Below are positions 9,745 to 16,290 of a stretch of DNA of 23,050 bases, piece after piece. Within the stretch, counting starts at the first letter, position 1; each line of letters opens with the position of its first letter. This DNA comes from Gammaproteobacteria bacterium (lineage in GTDB: Bacteria > Pseudomonadota > Gammaproteobacteria > Pseudomonadales > Pseudohongiellaceae): positions 1-23,050 of the forward strand of contig DMJN01000243.1 in the NCBI GenBank assembly GCA_003451715.1, read 5' to 3'. Position numbers and translations under genes: made by a program. Below the pieces are notes generated by a model. It was not told the DNA's origin. It saw only the letters and a program-made list of their open reading frames with translations, and ran no database searches.

Positions 9745-10692
9745 ATGATCCCTATGACTGTAGAAAAATCACAACGTATTAATAGGGCTCTCCAAGAGCT
9801 TTGCAATGACTCCCCTATACTTCACCGGCAATTCACTTTTTCCGATGAAGAATTAGGCAATCACCACCCGGTGCTGGCCGATCCTATCGGGGATGAAGCC
9901 CATTCTCCCATCCGAGGGATCATTCATCGCTATCCCGATCGAGTCCTGCTGCTTCCCAACTATTTCTGCCCATCGATCTGCCGATTCTGTTTTCGGAAGG
10001 CCAAAATTGGAAAAGAGCCCGCATTGACGGAAACAGAGTTGGAGGCCGCCCTGGAGTATATTCGAACTCATACCGAAATTTTCGAAGTGATCCTTAGCGG
10101 CGGTGAACCTCTGCTCTCCTTTACAGGCCTGCAACGGATCATCGATCGGCTGGATGCCATTCCCCATATCGACATCATTCGAATCCATACGCGGTTGCCT
10201 CTGACCGCCCCGGGGGATGCTGCAGTTTTTTTTAAACAGAATAAACTGACATTTAAGAAACCGCTCTATCTCGTTATCCACTGCAATCATGTTGATGAAA
10301 TCACGCCGCAGTGGAAATCCTTCGCTCACTCCGCACATCAACAGGGAATCATCCTGCTCAGTCAAAGCGTACTACTGGCTGGCATCAATGATTCTGTCGA
10401 GGCATTGGAAGGACTCTTCCGGGAACTGGTTCGAAACCGGGTCTGTCCGTACTACCTTCACCATCCCGATCAGGTCACCGGGACGGACCACTTTCGTGTC
10501 CCGCTTGAAAAAGGGAGGGCGTTATTCAACCAGCTTCGTGGACGGCTAAGCGGCGTGGCCATTCCTCGGTATATGTTGGATAACCCCGGTGGAAAAGGGA
10601 AGGTTTCAGCCGAATCGGAGAGGATTTCCGAACAGGAAGGTCCATTTAAAATACAGACTGGAACCGAAATTCTTTCATATTCCGAAACATGA
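9745..10692 (+). CDS. Lysine 2,3-aminomutase / EpmB-family radical SAM protein
   Basis: From the ATG at 9745 the protein has 315 residues. A TTG at 9727 and an ATG at 9754 are alternatives, and none has a clear ribosome binding site. The 4Fe-4S motif is CPSICRFC (Cys75, Cys79, Cys82), followed by 'ILSGGEPLL', which contacts SAM. The family signature 'SPIRGIIHRYPDRVLLL' precedes it. The PLP lysine is Lys286 in 'NPGGKGKV'. The two aspartates that hold the lysine side chain in clostridial lysine 2,3-aminomutase correspond to Asp242 (YLHHPD) and Asp279 (MLDNPGG). This predicts conversion of a lysine to a beta-lysine. The protein lacks the long C-terminal extension of free-lysine enzymes (about 416 residues) and is nearer EpmB in size. 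No efp, epmA or beta-lysine acetyltransferase gene is visible, so free lysine versus elongation factor P modification stays open. Non-coding DNA isolates it on both sides. Confidence 0.82.
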   Translation: MIPMTVEKSQRINRALQELCNDSPILHRQFTFSDEELGNHHPVLADPIGDEAHSPIRGIIHRYPDRVLLLPNYFCPSICRFCFRKAKIGKEPALTETELEAALEYIRTHTEIFEVILSGGEPLLSFTGLQRIIDRLDAIPHIDIIRIHTRLPLTAPGDAAVFFKQNKLTFKKPLYLVIHCNHVDEITPQWKSFAHSAHQQGIILLSQSVLLAGINDSVEALEGLFRELVRNRVCPYYLHHPDQVTGTDHFRVPLEKGRALFNQLRGRLSGVAIPRYMLDNPGGKGKVSAESERISEQEGPFKIQTGTEILSYSET

Positions 10693-11038
10693 TGTGGAAT
10701 CCCATGGGTGGAATCTGAAAACAATAAAAGTCATCGCATCAAACCGCACTGTCCATGAAAATTTTTAGCTGGTGGAAATGAAGGAGATGACCCATGTCTG
10801 TAAAAGCCCACCCAGAAAGCCCATGAATAGAGCATTTCTGCTGGTTTACTGACCATAGAATGAGGTGGATTAAAGATCGGCCAGCTTGCTATGAAAATCA
10901 ATCTTTTGCAGCCAGAGTACTGGATCTTTTGGCTAAAAATTGACCATTATTGAGGTAGATGTAGCGGTTTAGAGTCGAGATTTCCTACAACTGCCTACAA
11001 TTGCGTGTAAGCTGTGCTCGAGACACTCAAGGTGGGCT
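10693..11038. other. Intergenic stretch before the redoxin operon
   Basis: I see no gene here. A strong AAGGAG before an ATG at 10794 opens only a ten-codon frame, which may be a remnant or a leader. GTGGAATC is directly repeated just after the radical SAM stop, and an imperfect tandem repeat (CCTACAACTG, CCTACAATTG) occupies 10984-11003 near the presumed promoter of the redoxin operon. No confident terminator or promoter is visible. Confidence 0.4.
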
Positions 11039-11533
11039 ATGGCCGATAAACTCAATCCTGGCAAAACGTTTCCGGAATTGACACTCCATGTAGTGGGTGG
11101 CGGCGAAATTACATTGCCGGCGGCTCTTCAAACACCCATGACTATTTTGTTGTTCTTCCGCGGACACTGGTGACCCTATTGCCGCCGGTTGCTGGCCGGT
11201 TTTGAGGAACGCCGTGATGCGTTTCGGGAACAGGGAGTGGCGATCATTGCTGCAACGGTAGACAGCGAGCAGGAGCTGCAGGATATTGCCGCTAGCGTGA
11301 AATTTCCTGTCGCCTGGGGAGTCAGCATATCAGATGGCGATGCTATTGGTGCCTGGTGGGAGCCACGCCGGGACCACATTCAACCCAGTGAATTCCTGTT
11401 GTCTGGCTCGGGCAAGGTGATGATTTCCAGTTATAGCAACGCACCGATTGGTAGAATGAACCCGGCCGAGTCTCTGACATTGGTGAAGTACCTGAACGAA
11501 CAGCGAGCCAGGACCAAACAGCAAAGCAGCTGA
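11039..11533 (+). CDS. Selenocysteine-containing redoxin (peroxiredoxin-like, UxxC active site)
   Basis: The full frame of 164 residues contains one TGA, at 11171-11173 (codon 45). The context is FFRGHW-(TGA)-PYCRRLL. In Cys homologues of this AhpC/TSA-type redoxin family the motif is typically F-Y-R-G-x-W-C-P-Y-C, so the TGA sits exactly on the catalytic cysteine, giving a Sec45-Pro-Tyr-Cys48 active site. The N-terminal 'PGKTFPELTL' and C-terminal 'WWEPRRDHIQPSEFLLSGSGKV' fit a thioredoxin fold. AAGGTG lies four bases before the ATG at 11039. The base after TGA is C, a weak termination context, and a hairpin (11184-11200) sits where a bacterial SECIS should be. The likely role is thiol-dependent peroxide or disulfide reduction in the cytoplasm. 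A start after the active site (TTG 11189) would discard the catalytic half. The alternative is a chance nonsense mutation, because other genes here carry lesions. The next gene begins 23 bases downstream. Confidence 0.75.
11184..11200 (+). promoter_or_regulatory. Candidate bacterial SECIS hairpin after the TGA codon
   Basis: CCGG at 11185-11188 pairs with CCGG at 11196-11199, and a G-U pair extends the base of the stem at 11184/11200. The loop is TTGCTGG; closing a further U-G pair leaves TGCTG with G as second loop base. The apical loop begins about 15-16 bases after the TGA. A short GC stem, a small loop with G among its first two bases, and this distance all fit the usual description of bacterial SECIS elements read by SelB. 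The stem is short, so this supports the call but does not prove it. Confidence 0.5.
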
Positions 11534-11556
11534 ACAAAATTCTGCGGAGCCTTTAG

Positions 11557-12516
11557 ATGCCAAATAGAAAATCACTAATCAACCTACTGATCCTGCTTTT
11601 CTCTCCGGTGGTTGCCGGTCAATCTGATGACTACCAGCCGCCTCGAACTGCCGAGGGTCATCCGGACCTGCAGGGAATCTTCACTTTTCGAACCCTGACT
11701 CCGATGCAGCGGCCTCCCGAGTTGGGTGACCGGGCCGTGCTCACAGAAGAAGAAGCGGTTGAGTGGGAAGCCTATGAAAACCGCCGCCAGAATCGCGATC
11801 TCATCATCGACTCGGTCGGCGGTGCTGCGTATCCGCCCGGTGTCATTTCCTATAATGAATTCTGGTACGAGCGCGGCAATGAAACGGTTGTGGACAGGCG
11901 CACTTCGTTGATTGTTGATCCGCCCAACGGACGCATTCCGCCACTAACCGAAGAGGCTTTGCAGCGGCGCGCCAATGTCGCCGCCATGCATGAAGCGAGT
12001 CTCGGCCCGGAGGCGCGACCTTATGCCGAGCGTTGCATCGTCACCCGTACTTCGGGGCCGCCGATGCAATCAGGATCCTACAATCTCAACGTGCAGTTCG
12101 TGCAGACCCCGGATCACTTCATGATCATGAACGAGATGATCCACAACGTGCGTATAGCAAAAATGGATACCGAGCATCGGGATGGTCCAGCATTAGTGTG
12201 GGAGGGTGACTCGGTCGGCTACTGGGAAGGCGATACGCTGGTGGTCGATACTCTAAATTTCTGGAAAGGCACCGCGTTTGCCGATTCCACTCCCAATATG
12301 CATCTCGTGGAAAAATTCACGCGAGTAGGTCCTGACACACTCATGTATGAATTCACCATCGAGGATCCCACGACCTGGACTCAATCCTGGACTGCCGTGA
12401 TACCCATGCAGCGTATGGATCAGCCGATCTACGAATACGCCTGCCACGAAGGTAACCATGGACTACACGGGGTTCTGGCAGGAATTCGCCGCTTGCAGCT
12501 AGAGGCAGAGCAGTAG
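11557..12516 (+). CDS. Secreted protein of unknown function with C-terminal 'YACHEGN' motif
   Basis: The 319-residue protein has a signal peptide (about 1-20, ending VVA-GQ) and is exported. It belongs to a group of uncharacterised secreted proteins that I recall from proteobacteria and acidobacteria. These share an N-terminal 'HPDLQGIF', a central 'GDSVGYWEGDTLVVDT' (here 218-231) and a terminal 'YEYACHEGNHGL' (292-303). The two cysteines of the mature part, Cys160 and Cys296, could form a disulfide. Trp-, Asp- and Glu-rich beta-strand-like segments suggest a beta-sandwich or ligand-binding fold, but no catalytic site is evident. The start has GGAG seven bases before the ATG. It lies 23 bases behind the redoxin and 48 bases before the membrane protein, so the three are probably one transcript. 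Confidence 0.75.
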   Translation: MPNRKSLINLLILLFSPVVAGQSDDYQPPRTAEGHPDLQGIFTFRTLTPMQRPPELGDRAVLTEEEAVEWEAYENRRQNRDLIIDSVGGAAYPPGVISYNEFWYERGNETVVDRRTSLIVDPPNGRIPPLTEEALQRRANVAAMHEASLGPEARPYAERCIVTRTSGPPMQSGSYNLNVQFVQTPDHFMIMNEMIHNVRIAKMDTEHRDGPALVWEGDSVGYWEGDTLVVDTLNFWKGTAFADSTPNMHLVEKFTRVGPDTLMYEFTIEDPTTWTQSWTAVIPMQRMDQPIYEYACHEGNHGLHGVLAGIRRLQLEAEQ

Positions 12517-12564
12517 AAAGCCAGTTCTCGATAGCCCGCTCTTTCAATTTTAGGAGAGTACAAA

Positions 12565-12936
12565 ATGACCACCCTAATCGCTTACATGGCAGTCGCCATC
12601 GCTACAGCAGGATTGATATTCATTGTGCAACCATCGACAATTCTTCAGTACATCCAGGCACAATCCGGATCAACTGGATTTAAGTGGTTCGCAGTCGCCA
12701 TTCGCGCCGTGATTGGTGTTGCATTTATCCTGGTAGCTGCTGAATCGAGATTCCCAACCTTACTAACAGTCATTGGTGGATTGGCGTTAGCGGCGGCGCT
12801 CTTCATGGCCGTTATGCCAAAGGAGAGTTTCGCCGCATTGATATCCAAGCTGGCTGGTATGAACTCTATGCTGGCAAGCATCGGTGGTGTGGCTGCAATC
12901 CTGGCAGGCTGGTTTATAGCCTACGCCGTGTTGTAA
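12565..12936 (+). CDS. Four-helix inner-membrane protein of unknown function
   Basis: The 123 residues are almost entirely hydrophobic, with four predicted transmembrane helices at about 3-22, 38-60, 62-84 and 101-122. Short loops carry the few charges (KWFAVAIR, PKESF). No family-specific catalytic motif is visible. The ribosome binding site is strong, AGGAG followed by TACAAA and the ATG. It is the last gene of the presumed redoxin operon; the following 195 bases are non-coding before the convergent winged-helix gene. A role beside the secreted 319-residue protein is possible but not shown. Confidence 0.75.
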   Translation: MTTLIAYMAVAIATAGLIFIVQPSTILQYIQAQSGSTGFKWFAVAIRAVIGVAFILVAAESRFPTLLTVIGGLALAAALFMAVMPKESFAALISKLAGMNSMLASIGGVAAILAGWFIAYAVL

Positions 12937-13131
12937 TACGAGCCGACCAGTGAACATACAGCAGCGAGCTGCCTTTTCGGAATTCACTTCGTGTTGGTTC
13001 AGAGCACGGGAGTAGCCATCGATAGATCCAGTACGGCAATCTGCCCGGTCCAGGGGTTCGTTGACTGGTTTGAAAGTAAAAATAGTAGGATTCTTTAATC
13101 CCCTTTTTCCTGCTTTGCAAAAGCTGACTAT

Positions 13132-14304
13132 CTAGAGCCAGTCCGGTTTCCTGCCGGGTCCACTAAATCGATGTAGTCGTAATTGCTTACAATCGTTAAA
13201 GCCTGCAAATTTTGTCAATTCGGATTTCAGAGCCCTGGCCGCTTCCTCGACATTTTTCACTGAATCTTCGAGTTGCAGATGATACAGATGTAGCACACTT
13301 GTTTTCCTCTCAGCCTTTGCGTCGAGTCATCCAATTAACCTGTTTCGGTGTAGCAGTGGCAGGCAGAAATAACCGTAATTCCGATTTTCTTTTTTCACAT
13401 AACATTCGATCTGGTAGTTAAAATTAAACAGGCGCTTGATACGATCTCGCTGGATGACGGCATTGTCAAATGGGGAAAGAACACGCAGACTACTGCGCAG
13501 TGGTTTTGTATCCAGCAATTCCAGTAGTGCAGGCTCGCAGTAGTAATCCCGCCCGGCAATAGACAGCTGCACGATAGTACCTTCTTCTTCCATCTGCAAT
13601 GCCGTTGAGCCCATTGTAGATCCCATGCCCTTCCTCAAGTAACGCATTTCCTTCAGTTGTCCCAATCCATGAGTGCGCAGGAACGAGCTAATCAGGTGCT
13701 GACATAGTTCGGTCTCGGTGGGAACCGAAGTATCGACTCCTTCCGGCAAGACGCGCTCCCGCAGGTCATAGACTTTTTGGAAGTTTCTGCGGCAGGGCAC
13801 CATAAGCTCACCCTCGATGAACAGCTGTTCGAGTGCCATCTTCGATGGGGAGCGTGCCCACATAGCTTTGCTGGATGGCTTGTCATCGAAATCACTGGGT
13901 GTGAGCGGTCCTTCGGCACGAATCCGCCGCATCACCCTGTCGGTTTCTTTGCTACTCTTAGGGAACCAGTGAACCTCTCCGCTGGCAATGCGATTCATCA
14001 TCGGCAATGAAAAACGGTAGTCTTTCATTGGCAGGATCGCCAGGGCATGAGCCCAGTGCTCGAACACCTTGCCCTGTTTCTGCAGACTGTCGATATGTTC
14101 GGGTTTGAAGCCTTCCACACGATTCCAGAGGGTGTGTAAATGGGCCCGTTGCACGACGGACAGGGTATCCAGTTGCACGTAACCCAGGTGTTCGATGGCG
14201 TCGAGTGTAGCGCCCTCTCCACGGCCAAAACTACTGCGGTTGTTCAGGCGCTGGCAGTGGAGAACGAGCTTACGGGCATCCTTTACTGGAAGAGCGAGGG
14301 TCAT
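13132..14304 (-). pseudogene. YcaQ/AlkX-like winged-helix DNA glycosylase with one in-frame TGA
   Basis: The frame covers 390 codons with a single TGA at 13327-13329 (codon 326). The protein matches the HTH_42 winged-helix family that includes YcaQ (AlkX), which unhooks DNA interstrand cross-links. The essential QxD motif is present as 'GYVQLDTLSVVQRAH' (Gln44, Asp46). The part before the stop ends 'NRNYGYFCLPLLHRNRLIG', and the frame resumes with 'LDAKAERKTSVLHLYHLQL'. In relatives the interrupted position is normally Arg (R-[LMV]-D-x-K-A), so a CGA-to-TGA change is the simplest explanation. Selenocysteine is not expected there. The lost tail is about 64 residues of the C-terminal family domain. 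No good ribosome binding site precedes the ATG, but the N-terminus fits the family. An in-frame TAG at 14323 excludes a longer start. Confidence 0.8.
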
Positions 14305-14472
14305 AGTGTTCGAGAGGGGTGGCTAGGGCAGTACAAAAACAAACAGGGTATGGCCGATGTTGCAGACACCGGTTGCCGCGTTTGGAGGCAGGAGGGTGAA
14401 CAGGAGTTTGATACTGGCTAACTTCGTGTTGCTCATGGCTTGTCTCTTGGCACAGTAATTTTCTGATGGGTC

Positions 14473-14892
14473 CTAGCAAAAACTCTGATTGATGCAGTTA
14501 CCCCATTCAGACCATTCGATTGGTGGCACGTGATTCTGGGCTTCCAGGATATAAGTAGTACCGGAAAGCGGAGTGCCGTCGAATCCCCACCAGACATAGA
14601 TGATGCCATTGAACACGCCCACGAAATGGGAATCGATTCCTGGCCAGATGAATGGGGGTATGCCATGGGATCCGGAATCCATGTCGGAAACTGAATTCAG
14701 GTCACCGCGAAATGCGGCTACTTCGATCGCCACCTTGTACGGCCCGGCCGCGAGTATCGCTTCAGAGAAACGCGCACGGTGCCGGTAATGCTGATAGGAA
14801 GGAATCGCAACAGACATAAGCACACCAATGATGGCAGTTACTGTCATCAGTTCCAGTAGTGTGAAGCCCTGCTGTTCATGACGCTTGATCAT
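14473..14892 (-). CDS. Type IV prepilin-like protein
   Basis: The 139-residue product starts with a short basic leader, then the prepilin peptidase site QQG followed by FTLLELM. Mature position +5 is the conserved Glu. The next 20 hydrophobic residues ([18 protein letters not shown]) form the N-terminal pilin helix. The rest is a small globular head rich in Gly, Trp and Pro, with two terminal cysteines (Cys134, Cys139, in 'NCINQSFC') that could form the D-loop disulfide of type IV pilins. It may be a major or minor pilin or a pseudopilin; no pil or gsp gene is adjacent, so an isolated minor pilin is possible. It is divergent from the cyclotransferase gene. The start has only weak Shine-Dalgarno pairing. 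Confidence 0.82.
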   Translation of the reverse strand: MIKRHEQQGFTLLELMTVTAIIGVLMSVAIPSYQHYRHRARFSEAILAAGPYKVAIEVAAFRGDLNSVSDMDSGSHGIPPFIWPGIDSHFVGVFNGIIYVWWGFDGTPLSGTTYILEAQNHVPPIEWSEWGNCINQSFC

Positions 14893-15003
14893 CTCTAAAC
14901 TCGCAAGTAATTCGGTCGATTCTGATTAAGATAGAGACCAGACACCTCTTTTTAGCGCATTTCTTGGCAAATTCAAAGGCCGGAGACCCGTTGACGCGAA
15001 TCT

Positions 15004-15510
15004 ATGAAGTACTTTGCCTATGGTTCCAATATGTCGGTACCGCGATTGCGGAACCGAATTCCCATGCTGGAAAAAATTGGTGTGTATGCTCTGCAGGGCC
15101 ACGAACTGCGGTTTCATAAAGCGGGGACCGATGGCTCGGCAAAGTGCGATGCGTTTGAAACTGGGAACTCAGAAGATGTTGTGATCGGCGTATTGTTTGA
15201 AATCGATAGCCAAGGTAAGGAAATTCTTGATCGCATTGAAGGGTTGGGCATGGGATATGCGGAGAAGAGCGTAAACCTGATCCATGCCTCAGGATCAGTA
15301 AGCAAAGCACAGACCTATTTCGCCACGCATATCGACAACGCTCGAAAACCATATAAGTGGTACGTAGAGCATGTTCTAAAGGGCGCAAGGGAGGCCCCTT
15401 TGCCGGCTGACTATGTGGCTCGTATCGTGTCCGTCGTTTCAATCAATGATCCGGATTTGGACCGCGAAGTTCGCCAACGCGCGATCTATGACCGGACAAC
15501 TACACCTTAG
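15004..15510 (+). CDS. Gamma-glutamylcyclotransferase-like protein
   Basis: The 168-residue protein begins with 'MKYFAYGSNM', the substrate-binding signature of the gamma-glutamylcyclotransferase (GGCT/AIG2-like) fold. A candidate catalytic glutamate is Glu79 in 'ILDRIEGLGMGY', matching the conserved Glu of human GGCT. The conserved 'YKWYVEHVLKGARE' lies further on. Such enzymes release 5-oxoproline from gamma-glutamyl peptides or amines in the cytoplasm; the substrate here is unknown. The family has no signal peptide and none is seen. The gene overlaps the last four bases of the convergent DUF454 gene. The ribosome binding site is poor, but the conserved N-terminus fixes the start. Confidence 0.85.
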   Translation: MKYFAYGSNMSVPRLRNRIPMLEKIGVYALQGHELRFHKAGTDGSAKCDAFETGNSEDVVIGVLFEIDSQGKEILDRIEGLGMGYAEKSVNLIHASGSVSKAQTYFATHIDNARKPYKWYVEHVLKGAREAPLPADYVARIVSVVSINDPDLDREVRQRAIYDRTTTP

Positions 15511-15851
15511 TTTTTCTGCCGCAGAAAATCTATTCCTGCCTCGACAGCATTAACAACGCTTCGAGCCACTATCAGGAATGACAGTTTGATTTGCTGGGCG
15601 ATTGACAACAAGCCGACAGATCGGAAGTAACGTTTGAAACGGTTCCACGTAGCATTGTTATTGAGGTAGTAGGCAAAGCGGCTGGACACCTTCGCCAGCA
15701 ACAGCGCAGCCAGAGCCAGGAACAGTATTCCCGGAATAATTGGCAGAATCAGGCCGATAACGCCGATTATCAGGAATAGACCCACCACCGCTAGGATTAT
15801 TGCCTTTAGATAGAGCGGCATGTGATGTTCGTGTTCATCTGAATAGTTCAC
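15507..15851 (-). CDS. DUF454 (YbaN-like) inner-membrane protein
   Basis: I chose the GTG at 15851 because AGGAG (15858-15862) lies six bases before it, giving 114 residues. A longer frame from an ATG at 15917 has a polar extension and no ribosome binding site. Two close hydrophobic helices (about 13-53) contain 'GVIGLILPIIPGILFL', the hallmark of the YbaN/DUF454 family. An amphipathic 'FKRYFRSVG' region and a third hydrophobic segment follow. The function of the family is not established. The 3' end overlaps the cyclotransferase gene tail to tail, and a perfect 17-base palindrome lies just upstream. Confidence 0.78.
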   Translation of the reverse strand: MNYSDEHEHHMPLYLKAIILAVVGLFLIIGVIGLILPIIPGILFLALAALLLAKVSSRFAYYLNNNATWNRFKRYFRSVGLLSIAQQIKLSFLIVARSVVNAVEAGIDFLRQKN

Positions 15852-15919
15852 CAGTGACTCCTGCTTTGTTGATATCGAATTTGATCTCCATCTATACCTA
15901 AGCAGCAAACATGCCATTT

Positions 15920-15936
15920 TATAACATATTGTTATA
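15920..15936. promoter_or_regulatory. Perfect 17-base AT-rich palindrome
   Basis: TATAACA and TGTTATA flank TAT, giving a fully symmetrical 17-base site. The adjacent bases form a second overlapping palindrome, GTTATAAC. It lies about 70 bases upstream of the DUF454 start, in promoter position, so it may be an operator. No regulator gene is nearby. Confidence 0.3.
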
Positions 15937-16069
15937 ACGGGAGTTATTCATCAGGTGACTGTGATTATCTGGTAGATTTCGCCAATTAATGACTGGGCAG
16001 ATCAGCAGACATCACAAGTGAGCAGGAGTTGCGCCTGTACAATCCACTGCGAAGATCGCACGGCTGCCC

Positions 16070-16207
16070 TTAGTTACGCCCGTAAAACAGAGTGCGTAGC
16101 AACGGGATAAGTGCAAGTAGCAGAAATGCTATCAGAATCCCCCTGAACATTTGCCCCAGAACCTGTGGCCGAATGCGACCTGCCGATAGGCTGCCACCCG
16201 GGATCAT
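16070..16207 (-). CDS. Possible 45-residue single-span membrane protein
   Basis: An ATG at 16207 opens 45 codons ending in TAA. A basic N-terminal part (MIPGGSLSAGRIRPQVLGQM) is followed by one hydrophobic helix (GILIAFLLLALIPLL) and a basic tail (RTLFYGRN). This layout is typical of genuine small membrane proteins. There is no Shine-Dalgarno sequence, and I recognise no family. The frame overlaps no other convincing gene and fills much of the gap between 15851 and 16291. Confidence 0.35.
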   Translation of the reverse strand: MIPGGSLSAGRIRPQVLGQMFRGILIAFLLLALIPLLRTLFYGRN

Positions 16208-16290
16208 GCCGCGGGACTGGCCGGACTGCCGTGTTTTGTGTGATTATGCTTGGATTAGGTCTGTCTTCTCGATGCTCCGGAGGAACCCCC

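Noticed and set aside
13327..13329. TGA in the YcaQ-like gene as selenocysteine
   Set aside because: Relatives have Arg, not Cys, at this column, and there is no redox motif around it.
14323..14436. A 37-codon minus-strand frame with a hydrophobic end, in frame with the YcaQ-like gene and separated from it by TAG
   Set aside because: The YcaQ-like N-terminus already fits its family from the ATG at 14304. The 37 residues do not resemble a family extension or a known small protein, and the ribosome binding site is poor.
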